Assembly: GCF_042242105.1 (NCBI RefSeq)
Contig: NC_092022.1
Span: 9,482,001 to 9,546,000 of the forward strand
Origin: Pempheris klunzingeri
Taxonomy: Eukaryota; Chordata; Actinopteri; Acropomatiformes; Pempheridae
Direction: 5' to 3'
DNA length: 64,000 nt
The notes beneath the pieces are model-generated. The model made no database searches. It worked only from the letters and a program-made list of their open reading frames with translations, and was not told the origin of the DNA. The stretch's first letter is position 1. Each line of letters opens with the position of its first letter. A program made the position numbers and the translations under genes. Shown here in pieces: positions 1-12,578 of the stretch.

Positions 1-188
1 AGATGGCATTTTTTTGTTGTTGGATGGAGTTGACTTTAAACCATTTATTCGCAAAAAAATGACTGTGAATAAGCTTTAAGCCCCTTTAAGATTATTTAAG
101 ACACCTGCAACCTGAGCGACAATCATAAAAGTTCAAAGGACCTTGAATCATAATCTCTGCTGAGGTATCCTCCCTCTGTCTCTTCCAG

Positions 189-3100
189 CCCCGTCCCAGA
201 GATCACATGGAAGAGGGCTAATGGTGTTCCCTTCCCCAGCAAAGTTAAAATGAAGTACTCGAACGCTGTGCTGGAGATCCCCAGCTTCCAGCAGGATGAT
301 ACAGGGGGGTACGAGTGCGTGGTTGAGAACAAGATGGGCAAGAACACAGCCACTGGTCGACTGGCCTTCTATGGTACTACAACTTTTATTTTGCTTCCTA
401 AGACAACACAAAAACTGCTTCTTTCTGTAAAATGATCAAGAATTGTGTTTTTGCTATGTTGAAATACCTTTCCATCTATTGCGCTCTGATTTGATTCTTC
501 TGATGCAAGAATTGGTTGAAGTGGTTAAGAATTGTTATTTGGTAACATGATAATTGTTGTGATTTTAACGCCTCATTATTTATGTACACAGCCAGAAAAA
601 AGTCATTACTTTCTTCCCAGATAATAAACACTGTAGGCTTTAATTTAACTTAAGTTATTACATTTCTGGGTTCTTGGCTTACTTCAGCTGTGAATTTGTG
701 TGCGCAAGAGGGCAAATGACACTTGTGAAATTGGAGCTGACGGTATGTACAGTGCCTGCGAAGTGAGCTGTGCTTATTATGGGCACAACACTCTACCCAT
801 GAAAATCCCTGAAAAGCTGTAAATATGGAAGAGGTAAGAGGTGCAGGGAGGTGTGTGCCGGATGGGAAACAGGCAGGGGTGATGTTTATTATACACAGAG
901 TTAAGGTGACAGGTTGGGATGAGCAGTAATGTCGGGTGCACTTCACCCGTCATGAGAGCTTTCTGCTTTGTGTCGAAGTGTTTGGTGCTAATCTTGAGTT
1001 GCCACAGGCTGCTGACACATTTAAGTGATGAAACTGAGTGATACCCTACATTTACTCTTCTCTCCTCTATGCTTTTTAAAGACAAACCCACTCTCCTAAC
1101 ATTTTATGATTTCCCCTTATTTGAGCTGTCAATCCATTCGAGCATTCCTTTGAACTAGTTTGGAAGCAGCATATTTAATGAGGTAATCCTTCTCCTTCAT
1201 AACCTGTCCTCCTGGTTCTTGTCAGATATTTCTCGTCACAGTATGTTTCTGTTCCCTCAGCCAAGCCTCAGTGGATCCAGGCCATGAAGGACACGGCACT
1301 GGCCATAGAGGAGAGACTATACTGGGAGTGCCGGGCCAATGGGAAGCCCAAACCCTCCTACACGTGGCTGAAGAATGGCCAACAACTACTCTCGGAGGTA
1401 AATTACTGTCTGTCTTCCGCCGCCTGTTTCATTTTAAAGACTTAATCTTCAGCTTCGGCTCGTCCTTTCATTTTAGAGAGCCTGGCGTCAAACACATAGC
1501 TGTTTTTCCAAGTGCAATTCACAGTGAGATGAGAGGAGAGTGTAAACATCTTGCTGAGGTGTGCCAGTGATGAGACATGGATGTAACTGTCTCTTATGCT
1601 GGTCTACCTTGGAAGATTACACAGTCTTAGAGAGTGGATCAGTGTAGTCCCAGGGAGATTGCTCCATTTCATCTGAATGGAGTCAGTGGTTGTTTTTCAT
1701 TATTCATGACGCCTGTATAAGCTCCCCCAGATTTAGGGACAATGGGCTTAATCCTCTGTGAAATATACTGTATATGGCAGCACACCTTAGTCCAGACCAC
1801 AAGAGAAATACAGGAGATCTATAGTTTTGAACTCGACTTGACTTTAACGTGGAGATTTATGTTTTTTTTAGCAACTTCTAATAACCCCAAGGTCATTTAA
1901 GGTAGACTGCAGATATAACCTGCCTGATATTTTTTTCTTAATTAAAAGGACATTTTTTAAATGTCATTCTTTAATTTGATTTTCAGAATATATTCAATGT
2001 TGCAATATTTAGAATATGATTATTTTAATCAGGATTTTTTACCACTAAAGGGTCAGTATTATCTAGTTTTCATGATTTCAGCCCTACAGCTTTTGGGCTT
2101 ATGACAAGCTGTGTAAATGTATATACTTTAAATAAAAGTTTAGAATGGATGTGAGAGCTTAACCCTCACAGGAAAAATAGAAACAATATGAGATTGGAGT
2201 GAAAGTTATCTACGATTTTTAGCTTTTCTGAAAGCCCTACAAAATCTGCCCTGGATGAGTCATTGATCATAAATGTTTAATGATAATAATGCATGTTTTC
2301 TATATCTGTCATCATATCTTTCATCAGCAATGTGCACAAGTGTTTTGAAATAACAGATACAGGGACACATAACCGGTCTTGCAAAAATTGCTAGTTAGAG
2401 GCCAAAAGGGCAGGTGCTTCCCACCACCTGGGGTCCATCTGTTCTCAGTTTTCACAACAGGACATAAATCTTAAAAACGTCCGCTGATAAACAGTTTAGA
2501 CCAACAGGACCAACTGGCAAGCCATAAAGACTTCACATGGTGGATGAGGCATATATGGAAAACAAAAATGTGATTTGTGCTCTGACTGATTCATTCTCTG
2601 CAACATAATCCTGATTTGATCTGTGCCCATTGACAGTGCCTCTAACCCAATCCAATGCTCACTGAGCTTTGCCAGAGTACGCTGAGCAAAGCAAAAGCTA
2701 CCTTTAAGTCTTAAGCAGTAATTGCTTTCTTTCATCCTTTTCTTCACAGGACAGAATCCATGTGGAGGATGGAGTCCTGTCAGTGTCAGTGTTGACACTA
2801 TCTGACGCTGGCATGTACCAGTGTGTGGCTGAGAATAAACACGGCGTCATATATTTCGCTGCTGAACTAATGGTTTTAGGTAGGATGGCATTTATCTCTC
2901 CCTTAAATCCTCAAATCATTGTTGCCAAAGAATCTTAAAGGTCAATTTACTGTCATTCTTAAAGGTTGTCTGGATTAGCGGATAATGGGGTCACTGAGGG
3001 TGGTTGTGTGGGGTCAAACACAACTAAAAATATTTTTCCCTTGGTGATATTCTGATTTACTTTGATGTTATGGTGAATATGGGGTGAAACAATGGGGCGA

Positions 3101-6100
3101 AACAAAATTTTTTTACAGTAAAACTATTTAACAGTAACAGGCTTTCCTCAAAAATCTATTTTATTCATAGAAAATCCAATTAAAACATCAATAGTGATTT
3201 GATTATATATTTATTGGAATCCCATTACAAATTCTTAAAATGTCATCCATTACTTTGTGATTTGAAGATTTTCACAGATCAAACTGTAGCATGCCCTGTG
3301 AGATTTGCTGCAGTCTTATACTAAAGTCAGTTTACTGTTTCCCATCAGCCTCTCCTCCAGACTTCACAGGGAACGTTCTCAGAGCTTTGCTCAAAGCCAA
3401 GGCAGGAAGTACAGTGACTTTAGAGTGTAAACCGCAGGCCTATCCAGTCGCCAGCATCTTATGGAAGAAAGGAAACCTGCCAATCCACACCAATGACAGG
3501 TAACTTGTGAGCTGAAAGTTGCTGTGTGTGTTCTGAAATCACTTTTATAATAAAAAGTAGTAAAGTACTGATGGTAATGTGCGCACGTAACTATTCAGTA
3601 TTTTTTCTGTATAGATATGAGGTTCATTATTCGTTTCATCTGCAGTCTTTTCAAGCTTTATTAAGTCTAATAGATGGGTATTTACTGCAGACACACACTG
3701 CTCGATGTCAATGATCATGCAGAACATTGGCATTTATCTAATGATAAAATTATTTCTTTTCTGTCTCTAGGATCACACTTTCCCCAGATGGAACACTGAG
3801 GCTTGCCAACGTGAGCAAGTCTGATGCAGGCAGCTATACGTGCTTCGCTAGGAATAGATTTGGCATGTCTAGTACAACCGGAAGGCTCCTTGTTACCGGT
3901 AAGCTCCACTGTTAAATAGCAGAATGATTGTGCATGCCACTTAGTAAGCAGAATTTATTGCTCGGTATGGATTAACACAAGAGAGTGCCACTGTACCACG
4001 AGGACTAGAGTCAATAACTGGTGAGTAGAATACAAAAAACAAACTTGTGTGTGTCAAAACTTTCCTCTATCCAGTCTGTATCCTTGAGGGACCAAACATG
4101 AGTCTCAGTCTTTTTAGATTCATCTTCAAATGTGGCTTTCTATGCTTATCAAGACTCAGCTGCAACTTAAAAAGAACTCCTGTCTTTCAGTGTCATTTTA
4201 TTAAGTGGTTTTGTTTGGCTGCATTTTGCAGTGGCTGCAATAATGCACTTGGAAGGTGTTTGACAAAAATACTCGATCATTGTTTTCCTCAAAGCAGTTG
4301 AAACAAGCCATTTACTGCAACAAATGAAAGTGCCCTGAGTGGAGGCAATGAAAGCGTTAGTGAGGAGGTGTTACAGATGCTGTTATTGTCGAGCGTGTGT
4401 TTCCAGTGGAGTGATAGTTGCGCGTGCTCTTATTGGTTTTATTAATGTGCTGAATGCTATTGTCTGCCGCTGTAACTGCCAAGGCCAGTTATTTTTTTTT
4501 AATGACTTGAGTGTTTTTCAAGGCCATAATGCAGTCAGCAACACAGAGCCACGACCCAGACAATGATTATTAGCTTAAGAAGTGAGGGGATACTTCTTAC
4601 ATGTGATTTTTTTTTTTATATCCCTTGACAGTCTGTAGGTAAGATGTAAGAGTGCAAATCCTCTTCCTTTATGTGGAACCTTCTTTATTTGATTCTACCA
4701 GAGTCATTACCTTGACTTTTGAAGCACAGCAGACTTAGCCAAATGATTACTATTGTAGACTTTGAAGCAGTGGCCCTCATTTTTGTTCCGGATGCACTGA
4801 GAAGCCCATTACATCAAGTTGTATCTGATCCACAGTGTATTGTAATTGCTATCAGGATTTCAGAAGATAATTCTAGCTGTGTCAGCCTGGGGTATTAGGC
4901 CATTTTAGTCGTGCCAGGCTTCGTGTTATCACATCGTTCGAGTAAGACTTTCATGAGACCTTCTTTATGTAGATAATACTGCTCTGCCTGTGACTTAGTG
5001 TATTACAGAGCATTTTCTTGTGTTCCAGCGACTGTTGTATCACTAGTGTGCCTCAGAAAATCAAGAAGAAAACACTGTTCGTCTCGTTGCAATGAAATGT
5101 CTCATGTACTGTGGGAGATTTGCGGTCACCTCGTCGGAAAATGACTCACCCTCGCAATGTTTCCTTTTTTTTTGCTGGGCCAGATCCAACCAGAATCACC
5201 CAAGGGCCGGTGGACATGGAGATCATCGTGGGCGAGAGCATTGTGTTACCCTGTCAGGTCACCAGTGACCCCGTCCTTGACGTTTCATTCTCCTGGGCCT
5301 TCAACGGACAGCTCATCGCCAAGGGAGATGATCACTTTGAGCTAGTGGGTGGGGTGAGTGACCCGCAGTCATACTTCCTCAGAATGTGCGAATGGGCAGT
5401 TGGCACCTTCCCATCTTGCTTCACTTGCCATTATTTAAAAGAGACAGCTTGTGGTTTGACATCATGGTATTTCTTGGAGAGATTTACTGTGGCTAGTTTT
5501 GCTGCAATGGGTGTGATAGCATCCTTTTTGCAATTCAAAAAGTCTCCTTGAAAGCATGATAAGCAGTGAGAATGTGAATAGATCATTAGATCATTCGGAC
5601 ACCTCTAAGCCTCCAATTGTCGCTTTGTGAATGGTGGCTACTATGTCAAAATACACTTCCTATATAGAAATAATCATGTAGGTATGCCTTAGTTGCTCAG
5701 CCATTGTGACAGGTTGTCATCTTTTTGAGTGCAGTTCTCCTACTTGAGCTCAGCCCTCTGAAATAATCTATTTTTTAATACTTTGGTTGGCCTTGAATTC
5801 TTTTCAAATCCTACTTTGACATGCCTGCTGCTGCAGCTCCTTATAGCAGAAAGGGGATACACATCATTAGAGATGTCTTTTAAAGGAATGAAAACATGGC
5901 AGGGCACCAAATGACAAAACACTTTAAGAACACCCTCACACCCTTCCAGATTAACCATTTTTTCCTGTGTGTGTTTTGACTGACAATGTCCTTATCTGAA
6001 AAGAGGCTCCTTCCCCAGAAATGCTAGAATGTCCCCAGTCCAAAGAGATTATCAACTTAACTTTGCTGCTTCAAGGAATTTAATTTCCATAATTAAACCA

Positions 6101-6839
6101 CGCTGGCTCCACTGCCACATTTCCCTGCCAATACCAAGAGAACGATTTCACTACTAATTTACCATTTGCTGCTTACGGGTGTCCTCTTAGATGAGAATCT
6201 AGAGGGCCTTTCTTTCCTCTCCAATCAAGCAAAAAACGAATGAATTCAGTAGAAATAGCTTATATGTGTAGTTCTCACACAGGTCTTGAAGGTCATGGTA
6301 ATGACCTCTGTAAAAAGCAAGTGAAATAGCCAAGGCCTTGTCCAACACAAAAACTCCATTTGCTGAATACAATTTTTGTGAATTTTGGCCTTGATCCCTT
6401 TCATCTGAGCTCCTCTTGGACAGCAGCATGTGACTAAGAGGTTCTGTCATATTCAGAAATATTTCATTATGTTTGCCTTTTCGGCTTTGACTGCAAGAAC
6501 TGTCAAGATAAATGTGTTAACTATCTTTGGTGTAAAATATCTTTTTAAAAACAGGCCTGATTTTCCTCTGCAGAGCCCCAGATAAATAACTGCAGGATCT
6601 GCAAATGTTTTTGGCTCCGCTATTTACTGCACCTTATATATGCTTCACTACATTCTTTAATAAGCTGTCACAAGGTCTGTTATCTTTCATGCTACATAAA
6701 GCTTTCTTTCCTCCTTGGTAGAGAACAGCAGGAGATCTGATGATCAGGAACATTCAGCTTTACCACGCCGGCAAATATATCTGTGTGGTGGACACGGACG
6801 TGGAGAGTCTGTCAGCAGTAGCTGTATTGATTGTGAAAG
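189..6839 (+). other. Contactin exons for Ig domains 3 (end) to 6
   Basis: Seven exons. Most Ig domains here are split over two exons: Ig4 on 1261-1397 and 2750-2879, Ig5 on 3349-3499 and 3771-3898, Ig6 on 5184-5353 and 6722-6839. Each full domain keeps its pair of disulphide cysteines and the Trp of the Ig core (YTWLKNG, ILWKKGN, FSWAFNG). The first exon in the window carries only the second half of Ig3, so the window opens within an intron splitting that domain. Introns of 370-1,350 bp here show no gene; that at 3899-5183 is AT-rich and featureless to me. Confidence 0.9.
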
Positions 6840-9800
6840 GTAAGAAAACCTCCTCTCTGCTCTGCAGTCACTAATTAAAACAGGGCTTACAGCAAGGATA
6901 GTTTTTAGGTTGCTTTTTTTTTTTTTAAAGAAAAGGGAAATTATAAATCTAGACTTAACAGTAAATAGCAAATGGACTGTGCTTACAGAGCTTTGATACC
7001 TCAGCAGACAATGTGCTTTACGATTTGCCTCATTTGCTCACACACCAATGGCGCTGGCCTGCTCAATAGGTGCAACTCGGGGTTCTGCATTTTGCTGAAG
7101 GACACTACGACATATAATAGCTGCAAAGTGGGTGATAGATGTAGCCACAAAATAACCCATAACAGAATGTCTCTACTGTAAGGCTTTACCAAATAAAACC
7201 GTGTTGCAAAAAAATAAAGGAAAAAGAAATTTTTGGAGACATTATGTAGATATGCTTTACTGAGAACATAAAGAATGCTGACTGTCAGGGCGTATAATGA
7301 CACTCCGGCTTTTAAACTCAAATGGGCTTTGTTTCAAACAGTGATTGCAGCACAACCAAAATGCCCATATCCTCATAAAAATCATTCTGGATGTCATCAG
7401 AGAGTACACCAGTTTTATGTCCTGCATATTTCTAGTAGCAGATGCTTGATTACATCAAACAGAGGAGGTTTGCTTTTCCGTCATATTGTATTCACTGATG
7501 TTTGTGGAAGTACAGAACTTGACAAAACTGTGTCAAATTACAGGAATATCAAATATGATTTTTTTCCCCCAAATGTGTGTTTTCTCCTCTCTTTCTTTGT
7601 AATGACCAGTTTTCAATATTGTTGCAATGTGCTTGATAGTGGAATGTTTAGATGCCTGTCCGTGCTCACTCATGCAGTATGTTTAGCTCCAGAGAGATAC
7701 AATTGTTAAGGGCTGCATCGGGCAGAGCAAAATAAACAACTTTTGTTAAGTGTTTTGGGGAGTGGCAGGTCTGTATTGTGTGCAGAGCGAGAGGAGGGAT
7801 GACTCTGGCTTTAATCAATACTCCAAATAGCCCAGCAAATTGACAGTACGCAAATATGTTAAATGTCAGATGAGGTGAGGGATGATTTTGCTGTCAAGGT
7901 TTGAAATGGTTGGATCCATATCTTTATCTTGTAAGGATGCCCACCAGTGAATCAGCTCGGCATGTTGAAAGTCTTCTAGGCAAATGGCATTAATAAGATC
8001 TCCTTTCCAAATGGCTGAGGACTAAGTGCAAATACGGCTGTTTCTTTAGTAGAAGCAATATCAAGGCCTTGGAAATGGATTGGCCTGGTATTGACTGGAG
8101 AGAAACTTGTTTGTGACTCATATTGTGCATTATTTACACTTCCTGCTCACGGCAGCTGTCATGGATGTCTCATTGCTTGGATCGAATGGCTTCAATTGTT
8201 GGGCAACAAAGCATGAAGCTGAATAGAAAACCAGTCATGGAGGGCAAATAATGGCCTTACTTGATTACAACGGCAGACCTCTAGCACACTGACAGCGATC
8301 ACATCAATTAGAATATTATTCTTCAATCTAGCAGCCATTATTCTGTTTGGGAGCCCCCTCTACCTTTATACCTATAGCCCATCAGGGACACAAGTAACTC
8401 TTGCGATATATGAACCAGCCAAGACACAAGCTGTGGTCACCCAAATCACAAAGAAACATGTGCTTTCATTTTTTTTTTTGCCCAGGTTGTGACATATCCA
8501 TCTCTGAGACGACGGACAATAGGCAGAACACAGTTCTTTTACTTAAGTAGAGGTCACAATACAACAGTTTATGAGTACTCCTGCATTCAAGATCCTATAG
8601 AAGTAAGAAGTAAATAAGTATTAGCAGTAAATTGCACTTAAAGTATCAAATAACCGATAAATGATTATACGTTAAATCATTAGATTGTTAATACTGATGC
8701 ATCAGTGTTTAAGTAGCATTTTACAGTTGTAGCTGTTTGAGATGTAGCTCTTTTTAACTGCTTTATACACTGTTAGGTAGTTTTGTCCAATGGTCCCCAA
8801 CCTCACGGTCACAAGCTAAATCTGTAGTGTCATAAAAAGGATTAATGGGATAGAAAAGTTCTGCTACATAAATTGTATTCCTTTTTTATTAACTTTTCTC
8901 TAATCTTTGCTTTTTGTGAAATATTGGATAATTTACCCCAGACAGTTATTCAAATAAAAGCGTCTGAGAATTTTTTTCACTCTTTGGTGGAACTGCCAAC
9001 AACTTAGTGACATCTGATAGACGACAAGGAGCCCCAACTAGAAACTACTCCTTTGGAAGGACTCACTAGCCGTGAAGATTGTGAGCCACTGCTTTAATGG
9101 TCAACAATTTGCTGTATCTTGTAATCTATTTCATGTTTTTTTAATATTAAATCTTAATCACTAAAGTAAAATCAGACAAATGTAGTGGAGTAAAGAGTAC
9201 ATTATATCCCCCTCAAATGTAGCATAGTAGAAGTAATGAGTCGTATAAAATGGAAATACTCAAGTAAAGTACGTGTATTTTAAAACTGTGCTTAAGTACA
9301 GCACTTGAGTAAATGTTCTTTGTCACTTTCCACCACTGAGAGCAATAGATCTTTTCAGGAAAAGTGCCCCTGTCCCTCTGTGGAGAATCCACACAGCATG
9401 CTGCTGATTTCTCCCAGGAAGATTGTCCTGTGTCATGTGTATTACCCAAAACAGTGGGGACACCGAATTTGGAAAGAGATGTTGCTGTTGAATTTTTAAA
9501 AAAATGTGTGAAAAAATTTTAAAAAACTGTGTGCTCACAGTCCACAGCCCACAGCCCACAAAAAAAAAAAAAAATCCATTCACCCCCATTTATTTTTGGG
9601 GCGGAGGCGGAAATCTCAGAGTTGCTCAAAACCACGACAAATGAAACCAAATCTATCATGCATGGCTATATACTGAGAGAGGCAGAATCTAGCTTCCATC
9701 GGTGGCTACATTTACATGTGCTCAAAAATGCAATTTTAATGTTAAGACAACAATGTGAATAATGCAGGACTCATGTAACTGTGATAATGATTGCGTCAGT

Positions 9801-12547
9801 GTGACTGCGCTTTAAGTTGGAGGGAGTGTGATCGCAGCAGCACATGTGGACCTTCATGATCACACCTGCAGTAATACTGATAATTGGTGTTATCGGCAAT
9901 AGACACGTTATTATAACTGTGTAATACAAGCCAGTGAAAGTAGTTCAATCATTTTGCAGGGTGCTATTTCACATCCTGTCTCACTCCACTCCTCTCGCAG
10001 CACTGAAGGTCAATGATAATAGCTCCTGACACAAAGACTCTTGAGTGATCATCGGGGTTCTTGTTTTTTTCACAATGGCAATGCGAAATGTTTTAGATGC
10101 CACTCCATGATGCCTCGCAAACACTCCACTGGGTGGTGGTGGTTATGGAGAAGGTCATGTTATACGGATAGCATCACGGCCATTAGCATACAAACCACTT
10201 GGTGAGCACTTGTGCTCATTTGACAGCTGCATCATCATCATCATCATCATCAGCGTGGAAGACAGCACATAGGCAAATACAGTCAATACAACCCTGTACG
10301 ACCATGTGTTTTATCATTATCATTTCATCACCTTAATCAAATGCAATTATTTAGATTTACTTCTGACATGTGTGACAGCGTGTGTAACAAATTTAGGTGA
10401 TATTCATATCAGATCAAAATAACACTACCGCGTCTCTGAGTAGTCATAATACAGCAAGATATTAATTTGCCCTGTGTCAAGTTCACAATAAAAGCCTAGA
10501 CAGTCTGTCCATATTAATAACAGATTATTTGAACACCCTCAAGACACTGACAGCACCTTCTTGCCTCAGCCAATGAAATATAATTAAGAGGATAAGGAAT
10601 TGATCCTCGATTGTGTGCACCATTAATATGTATTAATGAGGCCAGTGTATTAAAGGTTTTTTTTTTTTTTGGTTTTTTTTTTTTTATCAGGAGCTGCTAA
10701 TGAGTTTTACAAAGATCAATATCTCTAAAGCCGGGGCTTTAAGGCCAAAGTATGTGGGCAGCACGATCAAGGCTTGTGTAAACAAAAAAAAATGTACTTC
10801 AGCAGTTACTTGTTTAGTGTAGTCTGCTAAATATTTACATGCATACATGCCTTTACAATTATAGCACGTACATACTGCATGAATCATAAACAGAAACTCA
10901 GTTGTTTGTGTTTCCAAAGCATTGATTGTTTATTAAAATAATCATTTAACGCTTTCATCATTAAAATATTTTGCTACAGATTAGAAACCACTTCAGAGCC
11001 GGGGAGGAGTGTGAGCGTAGCCAGGAGCGTTATTATTCTGCGGCCTGTCTCATAGCTCTCTAGTGGTCTATTATTTCTGATGAGCCGACACGTTCATTAG
11101 AACAGGAAACAGTAGATGAAGCTAAAGTAAAACATCACAATGCTTAATTGGTGGGATAATGAAAATAAATGATGAAACTCTGGTTCTTCAGGGCTATGAG
11201 GTCCTTTTTCATCTTTTACCTTTTAATTTGACTCCCTGCATCTACTTACGTTTGCTGTTTCATCGATCAATTACCAGGGGGACCATGAAAGGGAAGGATT
11301 ACAAGTTGGGTAAATATTGGAGGATAAATCTTGAATTAACTTTTAATTCCTTGTGAAGGGCATAACTTTTCCTCAAACTCAAAGCTCTTTAAAGATGTTT
11401 TTCTCCTACTAAGGTTGATTTCAAGATATAGAGGCTTTCAACTAAGCTTAAATCTCTTGTAGCAATGTAGTTTAGCTGGATGTGATTTTTTTTTTTTTTT
11501 ACACAAATGTATTAGCTGTTCATGTTTTCCTTTCAGTGTGTGTAAGTACGCACATTTTATAGTCTCGTCTGTGCCTCCACACGAGCGAGTGCCTCACAGT
11601 GTCTGTTCCTGTGATTGAGCCAGGCCCCCCCAGTCCTCCAGACTCTGTGACGGTGGAGGAGGTGACAGACAGCACAGCTCAGCTGGCCTGGAGCCCCGGC
11701 AGAGACAACGGCAGCCCCATCACCAATTACCTCATCCAGACCAGGACTCCCTTCACTGTGGGCTGGCAGAGGGTTAACACAGGTACACAGGCACCCGAAA
11801 ATGAATTTCCTTCTCATGTCACATGTGATGTTATTCAGATCATTCATGGATCCCCACGGGGGAGATGCTCCTACTTCTCTCCCCCCTGAAGCTGGGAGGT
11901 CAGAGAGTAGGGTCAGCTACAGAACGAAGGCTCTGGAGATGGTAGGAATTCAGGGTATTACTCAAGAGAACTATAGGTCATTCTAGCTGCTTTTACATGA
12001 TCTCAATTAAACCACTGTACTGACCTTTACACCGGCCTCTGTCTGATCCCTTTATGTGACTTTACTTTACCTTACCTTGCCTTGCCTTTGTCCTCTGCAT
12101 TTCACACATCCTTAGTACTTAGGAGCAGTGAGTAGCCGCATTGCAGTGCCCTCCCTGAGGTCATACGGTCACTTGTGGCATCTTCAGACTTCCATGTCAC
12201 TTTAAGGGTTTATTTCGCTGCACAACAAATGTAAGGAAGGCAAGGAAAACAAGATCTGTTTTCAAGTGCATAGATTTATTGTGTATAGATTTTTATTTTT
12301 ATTTTATTCGAGTTTATTCCCTCTGTTTTTGTGCTTATGTATATACTATATGTTTGTTTTTTTTCCAGTTCCAGAGATAATCGATGGGAACACGCTGACA
12401 GCCACTGTAGTGGACCTCAATGCCTGGGTGGAGTATGAGTTTCGAGTTTTGGCCAAAAACAGTGTTGGGGTTGGAGAACCCAGCCCTGTGTCAGTCAAGA
12501 CAAGGACAGAGGACGCAGGTGCAGTTTGCACTTCACTTCACTTCACT

Positions 12548-12578
<31 letters not shown>

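Larger units (their letters stand above)
6840..11623 (+). other. Large contactin intron 7 of this window
   Basis: A 4.8 kb intron between Ig6 and FN3-1. It contains a hAT-like repeat with a nested insertion (8530-9340), poly-A/T runs near 9560 and 10660-10685, and an (ATC)n run at 10231-10251. The open frame at 7275-7709 has no recognisable domain and looks like chance. Stretches at 7720-8450 and 9800-11100 are not recognisable repeats and could hold conserved non-coding elements; that is a guess. Confidence 0.6.

Noticed and set aside
7275-7709. 144-codon open frame in a contactin intron
   Set aside because: No domain, no plausible splice sites and biased toward chance Cys/Phe codons; treated as random.
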